From positions 248,001 through 312,000 of the forward strand of contig NZ_CP036250.1 of the NCBI RefSeq assembly GCF_004300825.1: a stretch of DNA of 64,000 bases, given 5' to 3'. The first letter of the stretch is position 1. Each line of letters starts with the position of its first letter. This DNA is from Egicoccus halophilus. GTDB lineage: Bacteria; Actinomycetota; Nitriliruptoria; Nitriliruptorales; Nitriliruptoraceae. The notes below the pieces were generated by a model. That model saw nothing but the letters and a program-made list of their open reading frames with translations. It did not search any database and was not told the DNA's origin. This document shows, in pieces, positions 32,929-40,944 of the stretch. The translations under genes and the position numbers were made by a program.

Positions 32929-34764
32929 GTGAGTCCAGGTCGCGTGCTCGTCGACCGCTACGAACTCCGACGTCTGCTCGGTCGTGGCGGCATGGCCGAG
33001 GTGTGGGCCGCGCACGACCGCACGCTCGATCGCGAGGTCGCGATCAAGCTGCTGCTCGACCGGTTCCGGGACGACGAGGCCTTCACGCGCCGGTTCCACG
33101 ACGAGGCACGCCACGTCGCCCGGCTCAACCACCCCAACCTCGTGGCCGTCTACGACACGGGCGCGGAGGTCCCGGTGGGGGTCGACCCCGACGCGGGGAT
33201 CCGGCAGCCCTTCATCGTCATGGAACTGGTCGAGGGCCGCTCGCTGCAGCAGGCCGTCGACGCCGGCGGCCTGACCGAGGACCGCTCGCTGGAGGTGGTG
33301 GCCGACGTCTGCGCGGCGCTGCAGTACGCCCACTCGCGCGGGCTGATCCACCGGGACGTCAAGCCGGGCAACATCCTGCTCGCCGACGACGGGACGGTGA
33401 AGGTCACCGACTTCGGCATCGCCCGGGCGGTGGGCAACGAGACCGTCACCCGTACGGCGGCGGTCCTGGGTACGGCCGCGTACCTGTCCCCCGAACAGGC
33501 GCAGGGCCTCGACGTCGACGAGCGATCGGACCTGTACTCGCTGGGCGTCGTGCTCTACGAGGCCCTGACCGGTCGGCAGCCCTTCGTGGGTGACTCCGCC
33601 GTGACGGTCGCCTACCAGCACGTCCAGGAGCCGCCGCGTCCGCCGCGCGAGCTCGAGCCGTCGGTGTCGCCGGCCGCCGAGGCGATCGCGATGCGGGCCC
33701 TGGCCAAGAACCCGGCCAACCGCTACCGGTCGGCCGACGAGATGCGTCAGGACGTCCTGGCCGCGCGTGCCGGACATCCGGTCGCCGCACCGGCCGTGCT
33801 GACCGAGGACGAGACGGCGCTGCTCACCCCCACCGGCGCCACCCGGGCCGTGCCGTCGCACGAGCAGCAGCGGCGGCGGCGCGGAACGCTGTTCGGGCTG
33901 CTGGCCGTGCTCGCACTCGTGGCGTTGGCCGCGGGCGCCTGGGCCCTGGCCGACATGTTCGGCGACGACACCGAGCGGGTCGCGGTGCCCGACGTGGTGG
34001 AGCAGACGCTGGAGGCGGCCGAGCAGATCCTGGGCCAGCAGGGGTTCGTCCGGGGCGAGGTGACCGAGGAGCCCTCGGACACCGTCGGGGCGGGACGCGT
34101 CCTCCGGCAGGATCCGCCAGCCGAGACGATGGCGGCGGAGGGCTCCGAGGTGAACCTCGTCGTGTCCACCGGCCAGGAGCAGGTCGCGGTCCCCGAGTTG
34201 GTCGGCCTCACCGAGGAGCAGGCCCTGCGTGCCCTGCGTGAGGCCCAGCTCAGCCCTGGCACCGCCAGCCCGCAGCCCAGCGACCGTGTCGAGGCCGGTC
34301 GCGTGCTGGCGAGCACGCCGGCCGCCGGCACGCAGGTTCCCGTCGGCAGCACCGTCGACTACGTCGTCAGCGCCGGCCAGGAGCGTGTGGTCGTGCGGCC
34401 CGTGACCAACTACTCCGAGTCCGAGGCGCAGGTCCGGCTCGAGCAACAGGGTCTCGAGGTCAACATCCTGCGCGAGTTCAGCGGCACGGTCGCCGAGGGG
34501 TTCGTCATCCGCCAGGACCCGCCCGCCGGCTCCAGCGTGCCGCGAGGCTCGATCGTGACGATCGTGGTCAGCCGCGGTCCGGAGCAGATCGAGCCGGAGC
34601 CCGAGCCGGAACCCGAGCCCGAACCGGAGCCGGAGCCGACCCCCACGCCGACGCCGACGCCGGCACCCGCCCCCGAGCCGACGCCGACACCGACCCCCAC
34701 ACCGACCCCGGATCCCGAGCCGGACCCGACGGAGCCTCCCGACGAGGGTGGCGGCGACGAGTGA
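32929..34764 (+). CDS. pknB: PknB-type Ser/Thr kinase with three PASTA domains
   Basis: A 611-aa transmembrane receptor kinase. The kinase domain (1-~280) has the Gly loop LGRGGMAEVW, catalytic Lys in VAIK near 41, HRDVKPGN near 141, DFG near 162, and an activation loop TVTRTAAVLGTAAYLSPEQ with the paired threonines that are autophosphorylated. One helix lies near 322-342. Three PASTA repeats follow (about 352-420, 421-488, 489-555), then a low-complexity tail of Glu-Pro and Thr-Pro repeats. GTG 32929 follows GGAGG. Mycobacterial operons carry pknA as well; none is here, so this may be the only growth kinase of the locus. Confidence 0.94.
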   Translation: MSPGRVLVDRYELRRLLGRGGMAEVWAAHDRTLDREVAIKLLLDRFRDDEAFTRRFHDEARHVARLNHPNLVAVYDTGAEVPVGVDPDAGIRQPFIVMELVEGRSLQQAVDAGGLTEDRSLEVVADVCAALQYAHSRGLIHRDVKPGNILLADDGTVKVTDFGIARAVGNETVTRTAAVLGTAAYLSPEQAQGLDVDERSDLYSLGVVLYEALTGRQPFVGDSAVTVAYQHVQEPPRPPRELEPSVSPAAEAIAMRALAKNPANRYRSADEMRQDVLAARAGHPVAAPAVLTEDETALLTPTGATRAVPSHEQQRRRRGTLFGLLAVLALVALAAGAWALADMFGDDTERVAVPDVVEQTLEAAEQILGQQGFVRGEVTEEPSDTVGAGRVLRQDPPAETMAAEGSEVNLVVSTGQEQVAVPELVGLTEEQALRALREAQLSPGTASPQPSDRVEAGRVLASTPAAGTQVPVGSTVDYVVSAGQERVVVRPVTNYSESEAQVRLEQQGLEVNILREFSGTVAEGFVIRQDPPAGSSVPRGSIVTIVVSRGPEQIEPEPEPEPEPEPEPEPTPTPTPTPAPAPEPTPTPTPTPTPDPEPDPTEPPDEGGGDE

Positions 34765-34775
34765 TCCGCCCCGGG

Positions 34776-35822
34776 TCAGCGGGCGGCGTCGACCGACGGG
34801 TCCAGCGAGGTGGCCGCCAGCACCCCCCGCGCCAGCGTGCCGAGGCTCGCCAGACCCGCCGCCGCGGTGACGGCGACGGCCAGGCGCACCGCGCCGACCG
34901 GCAGCGGCCCCGGGACGATCGGCCGCGTGAGCGCGCCGAGTTGCAGCACGGCCCACACGAGCAGCGGGATCCCCGCCGCGGCAGCGATCAGCGCGGCACG
35001 GGGGTCGGACCCGGCGGAGCGGCGGTCCAGCAGCTGGCCGACGCCGAGCAGCACCAGGGTCAGACCCGGCAGCACCAGCAACATCGGTTCGGCATCGGCG
35101 CCGGCCGGCAACCCGATCGTCTTGGTCAGGGCCACGCCGAGGGCGAGCAGGGCGCCGGCGCCGGCGAGCGCCGGCGCGACCCGCGGGCTGCCGACCACCA
35201 CGGCCGCCGCTGCGGCGAGCGCCGCCACCACGAGCAGCCCGGGAACCAACGGTGAGGGGCCCGGGATCCACCGCAGGGTGCCCTCGACCGCCATCGGCTG
35301 CCCGTCGACGACCAACGGCACGGTCCAGTCCATGACCGGCTGCGGGGTACCCGCACCGGGGTCGACCTGCGCCGGCAGCGTCGGGCTCATGAAGTGGATG
35401 CGGTGGTCGTGCCAGGCGTAGGTCCCGTCGTCGGCGACCACGACGAACACCGGTTCCGCCTGCGCATCGGCGATCGTGGGCAGGTCGACCTCGAGCTCGC
35501 CGTAGCGGGCGTCGTTGAGCCAGCGGGCGGGCGAGCGCTCGTTGACCAGCACCGTGCCGTCGGCCTCGAAGCGCACGTAGGGCTCATCCTCGTAGCCCGG
35601 CACCTCCACGCGCACGTCGGGTTCGGCGTGCAGGACCAGGAAGGCGTCGCCGCCGAGGACCTCGACCTCGAACGGGGCGTCGTCCGGCTCGACGGCGGTC
35701 ACCACCGAGTCGTAGTTGGTCGGCCCCGCCGGATCGGCCGCGGCGGGACCCGCGAAGGTCACCAGCAGCAGCCCGACGAGCACCACGAGCCGGAACGGGC
35801 GCCGGGCGTCGCTCGCGGTCAC
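34776..35822 (-). CDS. Hypothetical membrane protein of the copper operon
   Basis: A 348-aa protein with a signal peptide (LVVLVGLLLVTFAGPAAA), an extracytoplasmic beta-rich domain (residues ~30-190) and a C-terminal block of about five helices (~195-335). I do not recognise a named family. The extracytoplasmic part contains HDHRIHFMSP, where His and Met could bind metal. Its GTG start overlaps the stop of the YcnI-like gene (GTGA), so it is the last gene of the copper operon. It converges on pknB with an 11-base gap. Confidence 0.78.
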   Translation of the reverse strand: MTASDARRPFRLVVLVGLLLVTFAGPAAADPAGPTNYDSVVTAVEPDDAPFEVEVLGGDAFLVLHAEPDVRVEVPGYEDEPYVRFEADGTVLVNERSPARWLNDARYGELEVDLPTIADAQAEPVFVVVADDGTYAWHDHRIHFMSPTLPAQVDPGAGTPQPVMDWTVPLVVDGQPMAVEGTLRWIPGPSPLVPGLLVVAALAAAAAVVVGSPRVAPALAGAGALLALGVALTKTIGLPAGADAEPMLLVLPGLTLVLLGVGQLLDRRSAGSDPRAALIAAAAGIPLLVWAVLQLGALTRPIVPGPLPVGAVRLAVAVTAAAGLASLGTLARGVLAATSLDPSVDAAR

Positions 35823-36637
35823 GCGCCGCCCCCGCTGCCCGACGTGCTGCCGCGACGGCGGACCAGGTAGACGACCGCGCCGACCACGATCAGCGCGAGG
35901 ACGGCGAGGACCGCGACGCCGACCCCGCCCTCGTCCTCCGCCGCCGCGTCGGCGGCCTCGGGCTCGACCGTGTCGTCTTCCACGGTCTCCTCGGGCTCCT
36001 CGATCACGGTGTCGACCGGGTCCTGGGGATCGTCGGCGGCGTCACCGGCCGTGTCCTCCTCGGCGACGTCGGCGTCCTGCTCCGCCTCCGCTGCGGCCGG
36101 GTCCTCTTCCGGCGGCGGTGGGCTGTCGGGGTCGGCCTCGGTCAGCGTCACGCCGATGGCCGGGTCGTCGGCCGGTTCCTCCGGCGTGCCGACCCAGCGG
36201 TAGCTCGTCTCCTCGCAGGCCTGGAAGACGCCGAGCCACCGCTCCTCCCCCGGCTCACCGGAGGCGACCACGTCGAGGTCGAAGGCGGGCGCGGGGACGC
36301 CGTCGCCGGTCGCCGTCCACACCACGGTCCCGCCGCCACCGGGCGTGCCGGCCTCCACCTCGGTCGCATAGTCGTCGACGTCGGCGACCTCGACGACCCG
36401 CAGCCAGTCGGGGACCTCGAGGGCGACCTCGAGGGTCGGCGCCTCCTCGTCGGCGTCGTGCCCGCCGCACCCGTGGGCGAGGTCGAGCGTCATGGTGGCG
36501 AGGCTGTCGACCGGGAGCTCGCCACCCTGCACGTAGGGGTGCGCGGCCGCGGGTGCGGCCAGCAGCAGGGTCGCGGCGAGCGCGCCGAGGGCACCACGGG
36601 CCAGGGTCCGGGGGCGGGTTCCGGCGGATCGGGTCAC
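35819..36637 (-). CDS. YcnI-like (DUF1775-related) secreted copper-binding protein
   Basis: A 272-aa protein with a signal peptide ending AAAAH, a beta-sandwich domain with the YcnI-type motif LDLAHGCGG, a long acidic linker and a C-terminal helix (VAVLALIVVGAVVYLV) followed by RRR. Cleavage before His would leave an N-terminal histidine, as in YcnI, where it binds Cu(II). The GTG at 36637 follows AGGAGGA. A second YcnI-like gene lies at 39221. Relationship to DUF1775 is weaker here than for that copy. Confidence 0.78.
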   Translation of the reverse strand: MTRSAGTRPRTLARGALGALAATLLLAAPAAAHPYVQGGELPVDSLATMTLDLAHGCGGHDADEEAPTLEVALEVPDWLRVVEVADVDDYATEVEAGTPGGGGTVVWTATGDGVPAPAFDLDVVASGEPGEERWLGVFQACEETSYRWVGTPEEPADDPAIGVTLTEADPDSPPPPEEDPAAAEAEQDADVAEEDTAGDAADDPQDPVDTVIEEPEETVEDDTVEPEAADAAAEDEGGVGVAVLAVLALIVVGAVVYLVRRRGSTSGSGGGA

Positions 36638-36678
36638 GGCGGGTTCCTCCTGGGCGGCCGACGCGGCCGCCGCGGCAG

Positions 36679-38448
36679 TCAGGGAGCGTTGACGACGACG
36701 GGGACCCGCACGTCGGCCTGGGTGAAGCGGTCGATGCCGGCCACGACCCGGACCTCCCACTCGCCGGCGAAGCGCAGGTCCTCGATGTTCGCCGACCAGT
36801 GCCCCGGTCCGGCGACGTAGGGCACGACCTCGATCGGGCCGATCTGTTCGGGCACGTAGGTCAGTTCGAGGCGCAGGTCCTCCACGTCGCCGACCGGACG
36901 GCCCGTCTCGTCGAGCACGTAGACGTGCAGGGCGTTGAGGCCGGCGCGGTTGGGGTCGACGACGAGGTCGACGTCGAGGTCCTCGGTCAGGGCGACCGTG
37001 GTCTGGTAGGCGCCGGTGATCCCGGCGGCCTCGGCGGCGGGACGCTGCGAGACCAGGAAGCCGGTGACCGCCACGACCGCCGCGACGCCGATGACCTCGA
37101 TCGCGAGCGTGGTGCGCAACTGCCCCCAGGCGCGGCGCGAACGCTGCGCCACCCGGTCGGTGGTCTCGGCGCCGACGTCGACGGCACCACCGGTGGGCAC
37201 GACCCGGGCGGCGATGGCCGGCTCGAGGCGCCAGCGGTTGTAGGCCGCCGCGAGCAGGACGAGCGCGACCAGGCCGACCTTGGCCACCAGGGTCCAGCCG
37301 TACCCGGTGGCGGTCAGGGCGCGGGGCGTGCGCACCAGGACGCCCGACATGGCCACGCCGGCGACGGTCAGGGCGAGCACCGACCACAGCGCCAGGCGGC
37401 TGAAGCGCGAGACCAGGCCGGCGGCGCCGACCGGATCGTCGTCGATCCGGCGACGGCGCACGGCACCGAGCAGCAGCACGAGACCCCCGACCCACAGGGC
37501 CGCTCCGAGCAGGTGCACCAGGTCGGCCCCGATCAACAACCAGGTCGGTTCGACGGCGCGCTGATGGCCGTCGAGGACGAACGATCCGGCGGCCAACGCA
37601 CCGGTCACCAGCACTTCGAGGTGACTGCCGGCCCCGCCGCGGCCGCGATCCAGACGCTGCCAGGCGACCACGAACGCGGCGAGCGCGACCAGCCGCAACA
37701 GGGTGCTCTGACCGAAGGAGCTGAACACCAGCGTGTCGCCGAGGCCGCCGCCGGACGCGAACACCCCGGCCAGCGAACGTCCCGTGACGGCCACGGTCTG
37801 CACCGGTACGGCCAGCAGGCTGGTCACGGCGGCCAGCACGGCGCCGCGCACGGCCCAGGTCCAGGCGACGTCGCGCTCCTCGCGTCGGGCGGCCACCCAG
37901 GCGGAGAACGCGGCCGCGCCGGCGGCGAGCAGGACGCCGAGGTAGCTCGCCCCGCGCAACAGCGGTCCGACCACGCCGGTCCACTCCTGGCCGGCGCCAC
38001 CGAACAGGTCGGCGACCAGGGCGTCGTCGACCTGCTCGCCGTCACCGACGACGAACGTGAACGTGCCGGCCACCGGGTGACTGTCGGCCGAGATCACGCG
38101 GAAGGTGACGACGTAGCCGCCATCGGGCAAATCCGCGGGCAGGGCCACCGCGACCTCGGTCGGGCTGACGGTCTCGCGCTCGCCGGCGTCGACGCGCGTG
38201 GCGTCCGCGTCGAAGACACGGATGCCGTCGGGTGTGGACGACACCGCCTCGCTGAAGCGCAACAGCACCTGCTCGGGTGCGGCCTCGAGTCGGGTGCCGT
38301 CGGGCGGGGAGGTCTCGATCAGCGACGCGTGCGCGCTCGCGGGCACGGCCAGCGCGACCAGCCAGGCGAGCGCGAGGGCCACGACGAGCAGCAGACGGGC
38401 CGTCGCCGGCCCGTCCGCGCGGGAGGTGGGGTGCAACGAGCCGGTCAC
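36679..38448 (-). CDS. CopC-CopD fusion copper resistance protein (YcnJ-like)
   Basis: A 589-aa protein. A signal peptide ends at ALAVPASAH; the CopC domain follows (HASLIETSPPDG ... DSHPVAGTFTFVVG) with the N-terminal His of the Cu(II) site. Residues ~150-450 form an eight-helix CopD domain (ADLVHLLGAALWVGG). A C-terminal extracytoplasmic beta-domain (~480-589) is of the FixH/YtkA type (YVPEQIGPIEVVPYVAGPGHW). YcnJ proteins import or handle copper. The GTG at 38448 overlaps the anti-sigma stop (GTGA). Confidence 0.92.
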   Translation of the reverse strand: MTGSLHPTSRADGPATARLLLVVALALAWLVALAVPASAHASLIETSPPDGTRLEAAPEQVLLRFSEAVSSTPDGIRVFDADATRVDAGERETVSPTEVAVALPADLPDGGYVVTFRVISADSHPVAGTFTFVVGDGEQVDDALVADLFGGAGQEWTGVVGPLLRGASYLGVLLAAGAAAFSAWVAARREERDVAWTWAVRGAVLAAVTSLLAVPVQTVAVTGRSLAGVFASGGGLGDTLVFSSFGQSTLLRLVALAAFVVAWQRLDRGRGGAGSHLEVLVTGALAAGSFVLDGHQRAVEPTWLLIGADLVHLLGAALWVGGLVLLLGAVRRRRIDDDPVGAAGLVSRFSRLALWSVLALTVAGVAMSGVLVRTPRALTATGYGWTLVAKVGLVALVLLAAAYNRWRLEPAIAARVVPTGGAVDVGAETTDRVAQRSRRAWGQLRTTLAIEVIGVAAVVAVTGFLVSQRPAAEAAGITGAYQTTVALTEDLDVDLVVDPNRAGLNALHVYVLDETGRPVGDVEDLRLELTYVPEQIGPIEVVPYVAGPGHWSANIEDLRFAGEWEVRVVAGIDRFTQADVRVPVVVNAP

Positions 38449-39080
38449 ACGGTGCTCCCGGCCGCGCCGTGGGCCCCGACCAGCCGTGGCCGGGGCAGGC
38501 GGCGCGTCAACGCCCACAGTGCCAGGACGCCGACGATCTCGGTCAGGTGCGGCAGCTCCTGCAACAGCGTGGCGCGGCCGGCGGCGAGGTCGAGCGCGCC
38601 GGTCACGACGGCGGCGGTCGCGACCACCGCGGCGATCGGCAGCACCCCGGCGGCGCGTTCGGGCTGCCAGGCGGCGAACAGCAGGCCGATGCCCAGCGCG
38701 AGCTCCAGGGCACCGAGATCGCGGCCGACGTGGGCGACCGGCCCCATGAGACCGGCGATCAGGGGGATCGCCAGCAGCAGCTGCGCGACCCCGGCCAGAC
38801 CGATCAGCCAGCGCAGTTCCAGGACGCGGCGTTCGCGTTCGGCGGTGGCCTCGGCGGTGATCGCCACGAGCACGTCCGCGGTCAGCTGCGGGGCCGGAAC
38901 GCCGCGGGCGCCCTGCACCTGCCGCTCGAGTCGCGGCAGCGCCGCGACGAACGTCCGACAGCCGCCGCAGTCGCGCAGGTGGTCGTGCTCGCGCGCGCCC
39001 GTCGAGGCTTCACCGTCGGCGCTGGCCGAGAACAGCTCGCGCACCTGGTCACAGACGCCGGTCCGTCGGGCCGTTGGCAT
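38445..39080 (-). CDS. Zinc-finger anti-sigma factor fused to a DoxX/MauE-like membrane domain
   Basis: A 211-aa protein. The N-terminal ~70 residues hold an anti-sigma zinc-finger motif HxxxCxxC (HLRDCGGC) as in mycothiol- and redox-sensing ZAS proteins. Four helices follow (about 90-205), resembling DoxX/MauE. Its likely partner is the ECF sigma factor at 40059, divergently placed with one gene between. The gene is coupled to the CopC-CopD fusion by GTGA, so copper or thiol status may control sigma release; this is inference. ATG 39080 follows AAGGA. A 12-bp inverted repeat lies just upstream. Confidence 0.83.
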   Translation of the reverse strand: MPTARRTGVCDQVRELFSASADGEASTGAREHDHLRDCGGCRTFVAALPRLERQVQGARGVPAPQLTADVLVAITAEATAERERRVLELRWLIGLAGVAQLLLAIPLIAGLMGPVAHVGRDLGALELALGIGLLFAAWQPERAAGVLPIAAVVATAAVVTGALDLAAGRATLLQELPHLTEIVGVLALWALTRRLPRPRLVGAHGAAGSTV

Positions 39081-39100
39081 GAGCAGTCCTTGGGAACGTG

Positions 39101-39134
39101 TTCCGCCGCCCGAGGGAGCGTACGGGCGGCGGAA
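39101..39134. repeat. 12-bp inverted repeat upstream of the anti-sigma gene
   Basis: TTCCGCCGCCCG (39101-39112) pairs with CGGGCGGCGGAA (39123-39134) around ten bases. Directly beside it GGAAC and GTTCC (39094-39105) form a second, smaller inverted repeat. It lies between the YcnI gene stop and the anti-sigma start, so it is either an intercistronic attenuator or a regulator site. Confidence 0.7.
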
Positions 39135-39220
39135 CCGGGAGGATGTCACGACCAGGTGGTCGTCGACGACGTCGGCGCGGTTCCCGCCCCCCCGACGGTG
39201 TGCGCGCGCCGGACGTCGCT

Positions 39221-39916
39221 TCAGCGGCGGCGCGCCGTGGCAAGGGCGCCGACGCCGGCGAGGGCGCCGAGCAGGCCGAGGGCGAGCGCCGCCCAGGTCA
39301 GCGCGCCTGCGGCCGCGGTCGCACTGGCGGCGCTGTTCGCGCTGGCCAGTTCGGCGTCGACCGGTGTGGCGGCGCCGTGTCCCCCGGCGGCGGCCTCGAG
39401 GGTCACGTACGGCGCCGGCTTGTCGAGCTCGCCCCAGCCTTCGACGGACTCGGGGATCTCGATCCAGGCGGACTCGCCCTCGGTGCAGGTCTGGACGGTC
39501 GGGAAGTACAGCGTCTGTCCGGCCTCGCCCGCCAGTCGCACCGAGAGGCCGAAGTCGCGGAACTGGTCCCCCGGCAGTTCGTTGCCCGGCTCGGCCGTCC
39601 ACACCACCTCGCGGACGCCCTCGGTGACGGTCTCGCCGTGGGCCTCGTAGGGCTCGTCGAGTTCGCCGATCACGATCTCGACCGTCCAGCCGGGCAGCTG
39701 CTCGGGCGTCGCCGACTGCACACCTGCCGGCATCTGGGCGGCGACGGCCGTGGTCGCCGCCTCACCGCACCCGTGCGGGACCCGCAGGGCGAAGGCGGTG
39801 TCGCCCTCGGCCGGCGCGACGTTCGGGCTGGCGGTGACGTGGGCGGTGGCGGGGGACGCGACCAGCACCGCGAGGGCGGTGCCGGGAAGCAGGACGGACG
39901 CGAGACGACGGCGCAT
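39221..39916 (-). CDS. ycnI: YcnI/DUF1775 copper-binding protein
   Basis: A 231-aa secreted, membrane-anchored protein. The signal peptide ends SPATAH and the mature domain begins HVTASPNVAPAEGDTAFALRVPHGCG, the DUF1775 signature; the N-terminal His and later Glu and Trp bind Cu(II) in characterised YcnI. A C-terminal helix (ALTWAALALGLLGALAGVGAL) precedes RRR. ATG 39916 follows GGAGAGC. First gene of the copper operon and divergent from the ECF sigma gene, with a shared promoter region of 142 bases. Confidence 0.92.
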   Translation of the reverse strand: MRRRLASVLLPGTALAVLVASPATAHVTASPNVAPAEGDTAFALRVPHGCGEAATTAVAAQMPAGVQSATPEQLPGWTVEIVIGELDEPYEAHGETVTEGVREVVWTAEPGNELPGDQFRDFGLSVRLAGEAGQTLYFPTVQTCTEGESAWIEIPESVEGWGELDKPAPYVTLEAAAGGHGAATPVDAELASANSAASATAAAGALTWAALALGLLGALAGVGALATARRR

Positions 39917-40058
39917 GGGCAGCTCTCCGTTGGGGGGTGGTCGTGCCGGTGGCGGCATCGAGCGGGCAGTCGTGCCGTGCCCCACGGCGGTTCCCCGCCG
40001 CACGCGAGGCAGGCGACGGCGTACGCTGGCCGGACGACGTACGCCGGTCCGGGAACCG

Positions 40059-40598
40059 ATGGACGACCTCACACGACTGTTGCGGGCCGCCGGGGAGGGC
40101 GACCGCTCGTCGCTCGCTTCCTTCATCCGCCGCACGCAGGACGACGTGTGGCGCTTCTGTGCGCACCTGGTCGACCGGGAGTCGGCCGACGACCTGACAC
40201 AGGAGGTCTACCTGCGGGCGATGCGTTCGGCGGAGCGCTTCCGCGGGGACGCGTCCGCCCGCACGTGGCTGTTGACCATCGCCCGCAACACCGCCGCGGA
40301 CGAGATCCGGCGCCGGCAGCGGCGACGCCGGCTGCCGCCGGTGACCGAAGCGTTCGCCCCCGACCACGCGGGTGATGTCGAGCTGCGCGAACTGGTGGCC
40401 CACCTCGACCCGGATCGACGCACCGCGTTCGTGCTCACGCAACTGCTCGAGCTGGGGTACGCCGAGGCGGCCGAGATCTGCGGGGTTCCGATCGGCACGA
40501 TCCGCTCGCGTGTGGCGCGGGCGCGGCAGGACCTGCTGGCCCGGCTCGACCCGGCGCGAGACCAGGCGCTGGACCCCTCCCCGGACTCGGCACGCTGA
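40059..40598 (+). CDS. ECF-family RNA polymerase sigma factor
   Basis: A 179-aa sigma-70-family ECF factor. Region 2 runs from about residue 22 to 90 (ADDLTQEVYLRAMRSAERF, TWLLTIARNTAADEIRRR) and region 4 from about 115 to 165 (GYAEAAEICGVPIGTIRSRVARARQDLL). No extra C-terminal domain. It is divergent from the ycnI-led copper operon that contains a zinc-finger anti-sigma factor, its probable partner. Mycobacterial SigC controls copper genes, but I cannot assign this protein to that group. Confidence 0.92.
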   Translation: MDDLTRLLRAAGEGDRSSLASFIRRTQDDVWRFCAHLVDRESADDLTQEVYLRAMRSAERFRGDASARTWLLTIARNTAADEIRRRQRRRRLPPVTEAFAPDHAGDVELRELVAHLDPDRRTAFVLTQLLELGYAEAAEICGVPIGTIRSRVARARQDLLARLDPARDQALDPSPDSAR

Positions 40599-40629
40599 CG
40601 CCAGACCGGTTTCCGGTCGGCAGCGCGTC

Positions 40630-40899
40630 CTACCGGCGGTCGGGGGCCGAGGCGGCCCGCTGGTACGCCTGGGCGGCCGCCTCGAGCTCGCCTTCCTCGG
40701 TCAACAGCAACGCGAGCTCGAAGTCGGCGAAGAACACCGTCTCGCGAACGACGGGATCGTCCGGGTCCAGCGCGGCGGCCGCTGCTGCCGCGTCGCGCAG
40801 GGACTCGCAGGTCTCCCGGGCAGCCGAGCGCCGACCGGACTCGTGCAGTTCGAGCACCCGGTCGGCCTCGGCGCGCAGCCAGGAGGCGGCGCCGTCCAT
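40630..40899 (-). CDS. Small hypothetical protein, helical (TPR-like)
   Basis: An 89-aa protein made of amphipathic helices rich in Ala, Glu and Leu, ending LLTEEGELEAAAQAYQRAA, which resembles one tetratricopeptide unit. No other motif. It lies between the ECF gene (convergent, 31 bases) and the release-factor-like gene upstream on the same strand. Confidence 0.6.
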   Translation of the reverse strand: MDGAASWLRAEADRVLELHESGRRSAARETCESLRDAAAAAAALDPDDPVVRETVFFADFELALLLTEEGELEAAAQAYQRAASAPDRR

Positions 40900-40944
40900 G
40901 TCAGCTCGCCGCCGTCGCCCTGACGGCCGCGGCCGTCGCGGCGG

